DNA from: Synechococcus elongatus PCC 11801
GTDB lineage: Bacteria > Cyanobacteriota > Cyanobacteriia > Synechococcales > Synechococcaceae
DNA length: 64,000 nt
Direction of reading: 5' to 3'
Assembly (NCBI RefSeq): GCF_003846445.2
Contig: NZ_CP030139.2
Coordinates: 1,963,223 to 2,027,222, forward strand
The notes beneath the pieces were generated by a model that was not told where the DNA came from, made no database searches, and worked only from the letters and a program-made list of their open reading frames with translations. How positions within the stretch are numbered: the first letter of the stretch is position 1; every line of letters begins with the position of its first letter. Below are positions 44,466 to 53,276 of the stretch, one piece after another. Position numbers and translations under genes: made by a program.

Positions 44466-45614
44466 ATGGAAGACAAATTGATGCTGATGATTCCTGGCCC
44501 GACCCCGGTGCCGGAGCAGGTCTTGCTAGCGATGGCCAAGCACCCGATTGGACACCGCAGCGCTGACTTTAGTCGCCTAGTAGCCGACACCACCGCTGGC
44601 CTGAAGTGGCTGCACCAAACCACGGGCGATGTGCTGGTGCTCTGCAGCAGTGGCACGGGTGCCATGGAAGCCGGCATTATCAACTTCCTCAGTGCAGGCG
44701 ATCGCGTTCTCTGCTGCGAAAACGGCAAGTTTGGTGAGCGCTGGGTCAAGCTGGCGCAAGCCTTTGGGCTGGACGTGGATCTCGTGCAAGCGCCTTGGGG
44801 CAAGCCGCTCGATCCAGAAGCGATTCGCGCCAAGTTGGAAGCAGATACCGACAAGCAAATCAAAGCGGTCATCCTTACCCACAGCGAAACCTCAACTGGG
44901 GTGATCAACGACCTCGAAACGATCAGTGGCTACATTCGTGCCCACGGTGCGCTCAGTATCGTTGATGCGGTCACAAGCTTGGGTGCGGCCAATGTCCCGA
45001 TCGATGCTTGGGGCTTGGATGTTGTGGCTTCAGGTTCGCAAAAAGGCTACATGATTCCGCCCGGGCTGGGCTTTGTGGCGGTTAGCGATCGCGCATGGCA
45101 AGCCTACGCAACAGCGACGCTGCCCAAGTTCTATCTCGACCTTGGTAAGTACCGTAAAGCGGCTCAAAAGGACTCAAATCCGTTCACGCCGCCGGTCAAC
45201 CTCTACTACGCCCTTGATGCGGCGCTGAAAATCATGCAGCGCGAAGGTCTGGAGAATATCTTTGCTCGCCACACCAAGCTGACTCGGGCGACTCGGGCTG
45301 CCATCAAAGCGCTCAACCTGCCGCTCTACGCAGCTGATGAAGCAGCCAGCCCCGCCATTACGGCGGTGGCACCTGTTGAGGTTGGAGCTGAAGATATCCG
45401 CAGCTACACCAAGAAGCACTTCGACATCTTGCTAGCAGGTGGTCAGGATGACCTGAAGGGCAAAATCTTCCGCATCGGCCACTTGGGCTTTGTCTCAGGT
45501 CGTGACTTGCTAACGGCGATCGCGGCGATCGAAGCGGCGTTGACTGGTCTGGGTTACAGCAACTTCACACCGGGTGCTGGGGTCGCTGCTGCCGCTACTG
45601 AATTGGCAAAGTAG
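44466..45614 (+). CDS. Alanine/serine-glyoxylate aminotransferase family protein
   Basis: 382 aa class V PLP aminotransferase. MIPGPTPVPEQVL at the N-terminus, GTGAMEAGIINFL, HSETSTGV, DAVTSLGA with the pyridine-nitrogen Asp, and the Schiff-base Lys in SGSQKGYMIPPG. Probably converts glyoxylate to glycine in photorespiration. Homologues are often mislabelled soluble-hydrogenase small subunit. Confidence 0.92.
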   Translation: MEDKLMLMIPGPTPVPEQVLLAMAKHPIGHRSADFSRLVADTTAGLKWLHQTTGDVLVLCSSGTGAMEAGIINFLSAGDRVLCCENGKFGERWVKLAQAFGLDVDLVQAPWGKPLDPEAIRAKLEADTDKQIKAVILTHSETSTGVINDLETISGYIRAHGALSIVDAVTSLGAANVPIDAWGLDVVASGSQKGYMIPPGLGFVAVSDRAWQAYATATLPKFYLDLGKYRKAAQKDSNPFTPPVNLYYALDAALKIMQREGLENIFARHTKLTRATRAAIKALNLPLYAADEAASPAITAVAPVEVGAEDIRSYTKKHFDILLAGGQDDLKGKIFRIGHLGFVSGRDLLTAIAAIEAALTGLGYSNFTPGAGVAAAATELAK

Positions 45615-45643
45615 TCGATTAGGCTGCGATCGCAAGCGCAATA

Positions 45644-45678
45644 AAAAAGGGCTTCATGACTCGCATGAGGCCCTTTTT
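45644..45678. terminator. Bidirectional terminator between aminotransferase and Tic20
   Basis: AAAAAGGGC-T-TCATG, loop ACTCG, CATGA-G-GCCCTTTTT. The A-tract and T-tract on the two sides let it act for both convergent genes. Confidence 0.88.
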
Positions 45679-45693
45679 GTTAGTCAGGATTGT

Positions 45694-46170
45694 TTAGCGA
45701 ACTTGCATATAAACCGCATCGGAAATCGTTGGGATCTCAGCATAGCGACCCAAAATCGATTGAATGATCGAATAGAAGCAGCCCACTAGCGTTGCCAAGA
45801 AGATAGTGTTATTTAGCGTTTCCAAGATAAAACCACCGCCCAAAGTCGGCCGGAGCACCATCTGGAAAATAATGTTCGCTAAGATCAACAAAATATCAAT
45901 CAAGATCGCCTGCATGGCATTGAAGCGAATGAAGTGATTGATTTTTTCATTGCGAACGACTAAGAAGAAGAGCAAGAAGAAAATAATCAAACCTGCAAAC
46001 GGAATCTGAAAGAGCTGAAGGACAGGAACGAGCGGCAGAATTAAATACTGAAGAACAGGGAATTGATTGAATAAAGCAAAGCCAAAGCCCACGCCTTCTG
46101 CCAGTGGCAACAGGTAGGGCAGGCAGGCAAAAAAGCGATCGGCAGGTGAGGCAGAACCGCGCCAAGTCAT
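45694..46170 (-). CDS. Tic20-like membrane protein
   Basis: 158 aa from ATG (MTWRGSASPADRFFACLPYLLPL). Four transmembrane helices; RFFACLPYLLPLAEGVGFG, then FLVVRNEKINHFIRFNAMQAILIDILL and a GCFYSIIQSILGRYAEIPTISDAVYMQV end are the conserved Tic20 pattern. Chloroplast Tic20 is in the inner-envelope import channel; the bacterial role is unknown. Confidence 0.93.
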   Translation of the reverse strand: MTWRGSASPADRFFACLPYLLPLAEGVGFGFALFNQFPVLQYLILPLVPVLQLFQIPFAGLIIFFLLFFLVVRNEKINHFIRFNAMQAILIDILLILANIIFQMVLRPTLGGGFILETLNNTIFLATLVGCFYSIIQSILGRYAEIPTISDAVYMQVR

Positions 46171-46238
46171 GGGTAGTTGCAGGCTGAGTCGTCTTGCCCA
46201 GTGTAGCGACAGAACCCTGAAATCACGGACGTGGTCAA

Positions 46239-46439
46239 TTAACCATCGATATTGGCTAAGCGAAAGCCCATGGTGCAACGGAATTGATCGGCTTGTTGAG
46301 CATTTTGCTTCGCTAAACCATGGCCACAGCGCAGACGACCGGCTTGCCAGCGCGGATGCCCACTACCATCCGCTAGTGGACAGTTTTGGCAGACACAATC
46401 TGTGGCCAACACATGCTGGTCGGTTAAGACAACAAGCAT
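46239..46439 (-). CDS. Small Cys-containing conserved hypothetical protein
   Basis: 66 aa. TDCVCQNCPLAD (Cys15, 17, 20), LRCGHG (Cys-Gly-His) and FRCTMGFRLANID at the C-terminus. I recall near-identical spacing in other cyanobacterial hypotheticals. Five Cys and a His suggest metal or Fe-S binding, but this is not the SmtA metallothionein. Antisense ORFs here are shadows. Confidence 0.65.
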   Translation of the reverse strand: MLVVLTDQHVLATDCVCQNCPLADGSGHPRWQAGRLRCGHGLAKQNAQQADQFRCTMGFRLANIDG

Positions 46440-46626
46440 ACGGACCTCCTGCTCAGGCGTTTGCCCCCAGTCTAGACATGCCAGTCCCTCCGTAATGTTC
46501 GGTGCGCAACGAATTGCGGGACTTATTCACAAATGGGTCATTAACGCACGTCTGTTGTCTTGGTCTTTGCTGCTTGTCCTCAAGATTCAGAGAAGACAAA
46601 AAATCGTGGGCGATCGCGCCTAGGGT

Positions 46627-47424
46627 CTACAGCGCAAGAGACAGTTGAATTCGGCGATCGCTCGACGATGTAATCGTTTCGGGAATCGGTTCAGCTTCTG
46701 CATTGACGGCAGGACAATAGCGCCGATAGCCACAACTGCGACATTGTTCCCCGACCTGTGGTTGCCATTGCTGGTCTGAGCGAATCTGCTGGGCCAGCGT
46801 GGCAATTTGTGCCAAGACGGCCTCTCGTTGCTGGGTTGTACAGCCGTAACAATAGGCTTGGCCGCTGCGTAGATGCACGAGGCTCAAGCTCTTGAGCTGA
46901 CCATAGCGTTGCTCTAACGCCAGTTGATAGAGCCCAAGTTGCACATCAATTTGCTCAGGTCGGGGTGGCTCTAGTCGTTTGGCCGATTTGTAATCTACTA
47001 GATGCAAGCCATCCTCTCGAAGGTCGAGGCGGTCGTAGCGACCACTGACCAAAAATTCAATGCCTTCTAAAACCAGCGTGGCTTGAATGCGCCCTTCGAT
47101 TGCGAGAGGCCGCTGCCAAGTCGCTTGCGGCTGGATCTGCTCTCGGTAGTAGGTTTCGAGAAGCTGCCAGCCTTCGTGTTGCTGTTCTTGATTGAGATCA
47201 GTGGCGATCGCGTGCCAACACTGGGCAAGCCAGGCGCGGCTGGGTTGAGGATCTTGGGCGTCCCAGTCGCCATGGAATTGAGCCAGACAGCGATGCAAGC
47301 TGGTGCCTAATGCTGTGCCACCAAACCCTGCGGGTCCAGGCAAGCGTTTCTCGTAGCGCCAGTAATAGGCTTGGGCACAGCGGCGATAGGTCTGTAGCCG
47401 CGTTGCACTCAACCGATAGGCCAT
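46627..47424 (-). CDS. PD-(D/E)XK nuclease with Fe-S cluster (Cas4/RecB-like)
   Basis: 265 aa. Cys16 in YRRCAQAYYW and C-terminal CRSCGYRRYCP give the four-Cys Fe-S arrangement of Cas4/AddB-type nucleases. GTSLHRCLAQF (His), SGRYDRLDL (Asp) and LVDYKSAK (D-x-K) supply the nuclease core. No CRISPR array or cas gene is near, so it is likely a stand-alone PDDEXK_1 nuclease with a DNA-repair role. Confidence 0.85.
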   Translation of the reverse strand: MAYRLSATRLQTYRRCAQAYYWRYEKRLPGPAGFGGTALGTSLHRCLAQFHGDWDAQDPQPSRAWLAQCWHAIATDLNQEQQHEGWQLLETYYREQIQPQATWQRPLAIEGRIQATLVLEGIEFLVSGRYDRLDLREDGLHLVDYKSAKRLEPPRPEQIDVQLGLYQLALEQRYGQLKSLSLVHLRSGQAYCYGCTTQQREAVLAQIATLAQQIRSDQQWQPQVGEQCRSCGYRRYCPAVNAEAEPIPETITSSSDRRIQLSLAL

Positions 47425-47548
47425 AGCGACTCTCCTTTGCCAGAGACTAGCAAGTCCACAACGCTTTTAGGAACGAGGCTCGGCTGCCGAGAGGCTTTCA
47501 GTGTTTCCTGAGTAATGCGAGCGGATGTTCGCGTGGTTGCCAGCCCTG

Positions 47549-48724
47549 TTAAGGCGATCGCAGCAGTAGGCCATGTAAGCCCCCCATGGCGATCGCCAGC
47601 GGCAGAATCAGCAGCGGTACCACTTCTAAGCCAGCGCCACTAGCCACCCAGCCGATTCCAGCCGGAATCAGCGCTGACCCCACACTGGCTGCACTGGTTG
47701 CAAAACCAACCGTTGCCGGCACCATGCCTTCCGGTAGACGTTTGGGAATCAGCCAGATAATCGTGGGGAAAATCGCAGCCAGCGCAAAGCCAATCAACGG
47801 CAGACTGATCAGCGATTGAGGCTGCTGCCACCAGCCAATCAGCCCGATCATCAGCAAGCCCAGCGAGAGGGTAATGGTGCGGAGTCCGCCCAGCGATCGC
47901 AGACTGTAGCTCAGCAAGAATCGACCGGCTGTCAACCCTAACCAGTAGGCACTGAGACCATAGCCCGCCCAAAGGGGCGGCGTGGCCCGAGCAATCGTTT
48001 GGACGCTGTAGGCCCAGTGGCTCACCGAGGCTTCGATGCCGACATAGATCAGCAGAAATGCCCCAAACAAAAACACGATCGGGGTACGCAGCGATCGCCG
48101 GAGCTGCACATCAGCAGCACTAGCAAGCGGATTTGGATCCTTGAGGAGGGGTGGGTAGCGATAGAGCAAGGCTGTAAACACGCCAATCAATAGCAAGCTC
48201 GTGAGCGTGGCGAGAACGCCGTAGACTTGTCGCCACTCCAAACCCAAAGCCAAGAGTGTGGTCGCGATCGCTGGTCCCGCAAAAGCGCCAATGCCATAGA
48301 AGCCGTGCAGCGCTCCCAGCAAATGAGCCGTGCGATCGTCCTGCACCAGTGTGGTGTTGATGCCTGCATCAATTAGCCCAATGCCCATGCCCAGCAGTGG
48401 CCCCGCCAGCACCATCAGCAACCAAGTTGGAACGAGGGCATAAATCAGTAGTGCGGCAGTTAGCAGACCAGCGGCCAAGACCAACAACCGTCCTAGCCCC
48501 AGTCGTGCCATGACCAAACTGCTGGTGATCGCCGCGAGGATGTAGCCACAGATTTGACTGATAAACAGCAGCGTGATTGTGGCTGAGGTCAGCCCATACT
48601 CCGCCAGAATCGAGGGCAACAGCACACCAAGGCTGGCTTCCGCTAAACCGATGCTGATGAAGGCATAGAAGGCGACCGCCACACTGATCCAAAGTGGTGG
48701 TGATGACTGGGCAACGAGGCGCAT
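47549..48724 (-). CDS. MFS transporter
   Basis: 391 aa, twelve predicted helices. GLAEASLGVLLPSILAEYGLT in helix 1, MARLGLGRLLVLAAGLL in the loop 2-3 region, and GLIDAGINTTLVQ fit the FucP/YbjJ-like MFS subgroup. It is the last gene of a four-gene minus-strand operon (16 bp from the gene before it) that faces a MarR regulator, so efflux of a toxic compound is likely. Confidence 0.85.
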   Translation of the reverse strand: MRLVAQSSPPLWISVAVAFYAFISIGLAEASLGVLLPSILAEYGLTSATITLLFISQICGYILAAITSSLVMARLGLGRLLVLAAGLLTAALLIYALVPTWLLMVLAGPLLGMGIGLIDAGINTTLVQDDRTAHLLGALHGFYGIGAFAGPAIATTLLALGLEWRQVYGVLATLTSLLLIGVFTALLYRYPPLLKDPNPLASAADVQLRRSLRTPIVFLFGAFLLIYVGIEASVSHWAYSVQTIARATPPLWAGYGLSAYWLGLTAGRFLLSYSLRSLGGLRTITLSLGLLMIGLIGWWQQPQSLISLPLIGFALAAIFPTIIWLIPKRLPEGMVPATVGFATSAASVGSALIPAGIGWVASGAGLEVVPLLILPLAIAMGGLHGLLLRSP

Positions 48725-48739
48725 GGCTCCAACTCCGGC

Positions 48740-49195
48740 TTAGCGATCGCGGTCTAAATGGGTCAGCGTAACGGCAACCAGGAGTAGGCCGATCGCAACA
48801 ACGCGAGACGGGCTGATCGGTTGAGGTGTGAGGCCAAACCAACCCCATTGGTCAATGACGAGGGACATCAGCAACTGACTGCAGACCACCGCGAGCATCG
48901 TGGTCGTGAGCCCTAGCCTGCCAATGACCAGCGTATTTAGGGTCACGTAAACGGCTCCCAGTCCGCCTCCACAAAATGCCCAGATGGGCACCTGTCCGAG
49001 GCGATCGAGGGGTTGAGCGCCAAACACACCCAGCGCTAAGAGCAGCGCCAGGGTACTGGAACCCACGATGAAGTTGATGGCTGTTGCAGCGATGGGAGAT
49101 CGCAGCGTTTGCTTCAGTCGGGCGTTGGCTGCGGCTCCTATGGATAGCAACCCACCTCCCGATCCAGCACCCAGTAACGCAATCAAAACATCCAT
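48740..49195 (-). CDS. DMT-superfamily transporter, DUF606/YdcZ type (second copy)
   Basis: 151 aa, five transmembrane helices. LLGAGSGGGLLSIGAAANARLKQTL..P..A..INF.VG and CSQLLMSLVIDQWGWFGL are the DUF606 pattern. It starts 3 bp after the stop of a homologous gene (49199-49693), so the two probably form a heterodimeric carrier. Confidence 0.85.
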   Translation of the reverse strand: MDVLIALLGAGSGGGLLSIGAAANARLKQTLRSPIAATAINFIVGSSTLALLLALGVFGAQPLDRLGQVPIWAFCGGGLGAVYVTLNTLVIGRLGLTTTMLAVVCSQLLMSLVIDQWGWFGLTPQPISPSRVVAIGLLLVAVTLTHLDRDR

Positions 49196-49198
49196 GAC

Positions 49199-49693
49199 TT
49201 AAGCCCTCGGTTGCAGGAGAAAGAACAGAGCGATCGCGAACAGTCCCAAAGCCGCCCGCCGCAAGGGAGTTAGGCGATGCCGAGGCACATTGAGCCAGCC
49301 GTAGTGATCCGTGATGACGCTGACGATCGCCTGCCCACTGACCACTAGCCCGAGCGTCAGGGTAGTGCCCAGAACAGAGACAAAGTGCGTACTAGAAAGG
49401 ACATACCAAGGTCCCATCACGCCCCCAATCAAGCTCCAGCGCGGCGCTTGGGCGATCGCGGACCAGCGAGGGCGTTCAAACCGACCGCTCAGCAGCAGGC
49501 CGATGAGCACCACACTGCCCGTGAGGTAGGACAGTGTTGCGGCGAGGGGCACAGAGTCGAGCGATCGCGCGAGCTGAGCATTGCAACTGACCTGAATCGG
49601 CAGGATGGCTCCACTAAGCAGAGCCAGCCCCAGAAACAGACAGGCTTGGCAGCGGGCAACAACCTGCCGCCAACTGGAACGAAGCGAAATCAT
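49199..49693 (-). CDS. DMT-superfamily transporter, DUF606/YdcZ type (first copy)
   Basis: 164 aa. SGAILPIQVSCNAQLARSLDSVPLAATLSYLTGS and SGQAIVSVITDHYGWLNVP match the adjacent copy position by position, showing ancient duplication. The tandem arrangement lets the two half-sized proteins assemble with opposite topology, as in small multidrug carriers. Confidence 0.85.
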   Translation of the reverse strand: MISLRSSWRQVVARCQACLFLGLALLSGAILPIQVSCNAQLARSLDSVPLAATLSYLTGSVVLIGLLLSGRFERPRWSAIAQAPRWSLIGGVMGPWYVLSSTHFVSVLGTTLTLGLVVSGQAIVSVITDHYGWLNVPRHRLTPLRRAALGLFAIALFFLLQPRA

Positions 49694-49741
49694 TGAGGTC
49701 TGGCCTCTGAATTGGCTGCGACTGAATCAATGCCGGTTGCT

Positions 49742-50644
49742 CTAGGCTGCGATCGCCTTAGCCGCGTAAGAGCCTTGGGTCAATTCCTGAAACACCCAAG
49801 GGGCAACGGGCTGCCAATTCAGCTGTTGTTGGGCGCGAGCGCCTGAAACCCGTTGATCGAGGGCAAGCGCATCCGCTAAATCTCCCCAGATAGCCCGAGC
49901 TTCCTCCAGCGTCAGGTGCTGCAAGCGATGACCCATCCCTAGGGTCTTGGCGATCGTGAGTGCCACTTGTTGCATGGAAATGGACTCGCCACTGGCGCCA
50001 ATTAGCAGGGTTCCAGCCGGTGCCTGCTCCAGCGCCGCCACGTAGAGTGCTGCCAGATCATCGATGTGAATGAAAGACCAAGCATTGTCTCCCGCACCGA
50101 TCACAGGAACCGCCCCTTGGCGTTGGCCTGCTTGCATTAGCAGGGAGAGCAAGCCACCACCCCGCCCATAGACCAGTGCAGGCCGAATCACGATCGATCG
50201 CACCCCTCGATCAGCAGCCGACAAAACCAGCGCTTCCACGGCGGGTCGCCAAGCCACTAGCGCTGGCGGATTAAGCGGGAACGTTTCATCCGCAACCGTT
50301 GCGCCGGTGTTACCTATCACCCAAAGACCGCTGGTGTAGAGGAAGGGCTTGTGAGTGCCCGCGATCGCTGCCAGTAAGGTTTCCACAGCCTGCCGATCCA
50401 CCAGCCCCATGGCTGCATCGTTGGTGGCCGCGGTGTGAATGACCGCGTCAACTTGAGCCGCAGCTTTTTGCAAGGCGATGGTGTCCGTGAGGTCGCCGCG
50501 ATAGGACTGAATTCCCGCAGCTTCCAGTCGTTGGACAGTTGCTGCCGATCGCGCCAAGGCAGTCACCCGATGACCTTTGGCCTGAAGAGCAGCCGCGATC
50601 GCCTGCCCTAAATAACCGGTTGCACTCGTGAGGAGGACGTTCAT
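49742..50644 (-). CDS. NAD(P)-dependent SDR/epimerase-like protein
   Basis: 300 aa from the ATG at 50644. Rossmann TSATGYLGQAIA (7-18), TSGLWVIG in place of the typical Y-x-x-x-K region, and RPALVYGRGGG. Atypical SDR similar to NmrA/dihydroflavonol-type enzymes. First gene of the putative MarR-controlled operon; may modify or detoxify the compound that the transporters export. Confidence 0.82.
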   Translation of the reverse strand: MNVLLTSATGYLGQAIAAALQAKGHRVTALARSAATVQRLEAAGIQSYRGDLTDTIALQKAAAQVDAVIHTAATNDAAMGLVDRQAVETLLAAIAGTHKPFLYTSGLWVIGNTGATVADETFPLNPPALVAWRPAVEALVLSAADRGVRSIVIRPALVYGRGGGLLSLLMQAGQRQGAVPVIGAGDNAWSFIHIDDLAALYVAALEQAPAGTLLIGASGESISMQQVALTIAKTLGMGHRLQHLTLEEARAIWGDLADALALDQRVSGARAQQQLNWQPVAPWVFQELTQGSYAAKAIAA

Positions 50645-50679
50645 CAACGATCCTTCGGGCTGTCACTCGCCCAGAAACT

Positions 50680-50695
50680 ATCTTGACATCAAGAT
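50680..50695. promoter_or_regulatory. Palindromic operator 1 (putative MarR site)
   Basis: Perfect 16-bp palindrome ATCTTGA-CA-TCAAGAT in the 104-bp gap between the SDR and marR starts, 36 bp upstream of the SDR ATG. Confidence 0.75.
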
Positions 50696-50721
50696 AATCA
50701 AGATAAAGATGACTGTCAAGA

Positions 50722-50737
50722 ATCTCGACGTCAAGAT
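50722..50737. promoter_or_regulatory. Palindromic operator 2 (putative MarR site)
   Basis: ATCTCGA-CG-TCAAGAT, one mismatch to the same palindrome, 42 bp centre-to-centre from operator 1 (about four helical turns) and 11 bp before the marR ATG. Binding here would block translation-start access or the marR promoter. Confidence 0.72.
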
Positions 50738-50748
50738 ATAGTGAAGCC

Positions 50749-51249
50749 ATGGCTTCAGACAAAATCGATCGCATTCTTGAGCAGTGGCAGCAGGAACTGC
50801 CCCAGGTCAACGTTGCTCCGTTGGCTGTGACGGGTCGGTTGTTGCGCATTGCTCGATTGCTCGAAAAGCAGCGTGAGACCTTGCTGGCCAAGTACGGTCT
50901 CAGCGTTTGGTCCTTTGATGTGCTGGCGACGCTGCGCCGTCAGGGGCCGCCCTATCAGCTCAAACCGACGGATCTCTACAGTCTGTTGATGCTCTCCTCG
51001 GGAGCGATGACCAACCGCATCGATCGCCTAGAGCAGGATGGAATCGTGGTGCGATCGCGAGATGGCAGCGATCGCCGCAGCGTGATTGTGCAACTGACGC
51101 CGAAAGGCATTGCGCTAGCAGATGAAGTGATGCCTGTTCTTTTTGCTCAAGAAGGGGCACTGCTCTCCGAATTTGCCACTCCAGAGGAGTTGGAGAGGTT
51201 GGTGCCACTGCTGAGACGATTACTGCTGTCTTTGGAAGAGATAGCTTAG
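50749..51249 (+). CDS. MarR family transcriptional regulator
   Basis: 166 aa. Winged helix with SVWSFDVLATLRRQG, LYSLLMLSSGAMTNRIDRLEQDGIVVRSRDGSDRRSVIVQLTPKG covering recognition helix and wing. Divergent from the SDR-transporter operon with two palindromes between, so likely autorepressor and operon repressor released by a small ligand. Confidence 0.92.
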   Translation: MASDKIDRILEQWQQELPQVNVAPLAVTGRLLRIARLLEKQRETLLAKYGLSVWSFDVLATLRRQGPPYQLKPTDLYSLLMLSSGAMTNRIDRLEQDGIVVRSRDGSDRRSVIVQLTPKGIALADEVMPVLFAQEGALLSEFATPEELERLVPLLRRLLLSLEEIA

Positions 51250-51413
51250 GCCTGCCCCATGACTGTCCTTGTCCTCCTACAGCAATTGCATGAGGATGTC
51301 TCAGCCCTGTTTCTCTGCAGATGGCTGCTCTAGTGAGTGGATGGACTCAGCTTCAGTAGCTACATCCTTGCGGTCATCCCACGCCTTCTAAATCGTGGAG
51401 ATCTGGTCGTGAA

Positions 51414-51776
51414 TCACGGGCGCGATCGCCGCAAGACCAAGCTGACATCTCCGCTGAAGTCGGGAATTGGGGGCGCGAGCTTCCGCAGCGTCAACTCTAG
51501 TTCTGACAAACTCGGGAAGTGCTGAAACAGGCGATCGCAGAGATCGGCGGCGAGCCGCTCGATCGTGCGGAAACGACTCTGACGAATCCCCGTTTGCACA
51601 ACCTGCACGGCTTGGCTGTAGTCCAAGGTGTCGCCGAGCTGATCACTGGTTCCAGCAGGCTGAAGATCGACCCAGACACGCATGTCGACTTCAAACCACT
51701 GACCCAGTTCTTGCTCGGCATCAAAGAACCCTGTGTAGCCGTAGGCACGGATGCCCCGCACCACTAACTCATCCAT
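51414..51776 (-). CDS. folB: Dihydroneopterin aldolase
   Basis: 120 aa from the ATG giving MDELVVRGIRAYGYTGFF; an earlier in-frame start is unneeded. Folate pathway: cleaves dihydroneopterin. GYTGFFDAEQELGQWFEVD with the substrate Glu, LDYSQAVQ, IERLAADLCDRLF and the catalytic Lys in TLRKLAPPIP. The gene lies 85 bp downstream of gnd on the same strand. Confidence 0.92.
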   Translation of the reverse strand: MDELVVRGIRAYGYTGFFDAEQELGQWFEVDMRVWVDLQPAGTSDQLGDTLDYSQAVQVVQTGIRQSRFRTIERLAADLCDRLFQHFPSLSELELTLRKLAPPIPDFSGDVSLVLRRSRP

Positions 51777-51860
51777 GCCTGACTCCGATCGCCTCGCCAG
51801 TCCTGATTGTCCCAAACGAGTCGATCCGTCTGCCTCGCGCAAGGATGGCAGGTTGCCGGC

Positions 51861-53276
51861 CTAGAACCACTGGGCGTGGAACGTGCCTGAGCGATCGGTA
51901 CGTTCGTAGGTGTGAGCCCCAAAGTAGTCGCGCTGCGCTTGCGTGAGGTTTTGGGGTAGGCGATCGCGCCGGTAGCTATCGAAGTAATCCAGCGAAGCAC
52001 TGAAGGCAGGAACTGGAATGCCACGCTCGGCCGCGATCGCAATCACACGCCGCCAAGCGACTTGGCGATCGAGAATCGTCTGCCGAAACTCGGGTGCCAG
52101 CAACAGATTAGCGAGAGTCGGGTCGGCGTCGTAGGCCTGCTTAATCTTGTTCAGAAAACCAGCGCGAATAATGCAACCGCCTTTCCAAATCCGTGCCAGT
52201 TCACCCAGATTGAGGCTGTAGTTGTAGACCTGTGAGGCTTTGGCAAGGAGTGCCATGCCTTGGGCATAGGAACAGATTTTCGAGCAGTACAGCGCATCCC
52301 GAATGCTGTCGATCAAGGCTTGGCGATCGCCACTAAAGGGTTCTGCGATCGGTCCTGAAAGAATTTCAGAAGCCGCCTGACGCTCGGTTTTGATCGAGGA
52401 CAGAATGCGCGCATTGACCGCCGCAATAATGGTTGGAATGGCTACGCCGATCTCCAACGCCGTTTCCACCGTCCAGCGACCAGTTCCTTTTTGACCAGCG
52501 GCATCTAAAATCAGCTCAACCAGTGGCTGACCGGTGCCTAAGTCATCCAGCTTGGTGAAGATATCTGCCGTGATCTCAATCAGAAAGGAGTTGAGTTCCG
52601 GCGTTTCATTCCAAGCCGAAAAGACCTGGTGCAGTTCGCTGGCATTCAATCCGACCACTGATTTGAGCAGGTCATAGGCTTCGGCGATCAACTGCATATC
52701 GCCGTATTCAATGCCGTTGTGCACCATCTTGACGTAGTGCCCCGATCCGCCCGGCCCGATGTAGGTAACGCAGGGGCCATCATCGACTTGAGCGGCAATG
52801 CTGCGCACGATTGGTTCAACAGCTTCGTAAGCAGCTTGTGTCCCCCCCGGCATCAAGCTGGGGCCATTCAGCGCCCCTTCTTCACCGCCACTGACGCCCA
52901 TGCCCATGAAGCCGAGGCCGAGAGCTTCGAGGTCTTTGACGCGGCGCTCGGTGTCCGTAAACAGGGAGTTCCCCCCATCAATGATCAAGTCACCGGGATC
53001 CAGCAGGGGTTTCAGTTGCTCTACGACAGCATCAACTGGCCCACCCGCCTTGACCATGACTAAAATGCGGCGCGGTCGTTCCAAACTAGCGACAAAATCT
53101 TCGAGGCTATAGGCCGGCACAATGTTCTTGCCTTGGGCGCGATCGGCCATGAAGGCTTCCGTTTTCTCGGCGGTGCGGTTGTAGACCGTCAGAGAGAAGC
53201 CATGCCGCTCGATGTTCAGGGCGAGATTCTCACCCATCACTGCCAGCCCGATGAGGCCGAACTGTTGCAGTGCCAT
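51861..53276 (-). CDS. gnd: 6-phosphogluconate dehydrogenase, decarboxylating
   Basis: 471 aa. Oxidative pentose phosphate pathway, makes NADPH and ribulose-5-phosphate; in cyanobacteria central to dark metabolism. NADP-binding GLAVMGENLALNIERHGF (8-25) and NRT, MGVSGGEEGALNGPSLMPGG, HYVKMVHNGIEYGDMQLIAE with the catalytic Lys, and C-terminal YFDSYRRDRLPQNLTQAQRDYFGAHTYER. All family blocks are intact. Confidence 0.97.
   Translation of the reverse strand: MALQQFGLIGLAVMGENLALNIERHGFSLTVYNRTAEKTEAFMADRAQGKNIVPAYSLEDFVASLERPRRILVMVKAGGPVDAVVEQLKPLLDPGDLIIDGGNSLFTDTERRVKDLEALGLGFMGMGVSGGEEGALNGPSLMPGGTQAAYEAVEPIVRSIAAQVDDGPCVTYIGPGGSGHYVKMVHNGIEYGDMQLIAEAYDLLKSVVGLNASELHQVFSAWNETPELNSFLIEITADIFTKLDDLGTGQPLVELILDAAGQKGTGRWTVETALEIGVAIPTIIAAVNARILSSIKTERQAASEILSGPIAEPFSGDRQALIDSIRDALYCSKICSYAQGMALLAKASQVYNYSLNLGELARIWKGGCIIRAGFLNKIKQAYDADPTLANLLLAPEFRQTILDRQVAWRRVIAIAAERGIPVPAFSASLDYFDSYRRDRLPQNLTQAQRDYFGAHTYERTDRSGTFHAQWF

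Noticed and set aside
46169-46495. 108-aa plus-strand ORF
   Set aside because: Antisense of the Tic20 5' region and the Cys-containing 66-aa gene, which has a recognisable conserved pattern.
51467-51946. 159-aa plus-strand ORF
   Set aside because: Antisense of folB and the end of gnd, both of which have complete family motifs.
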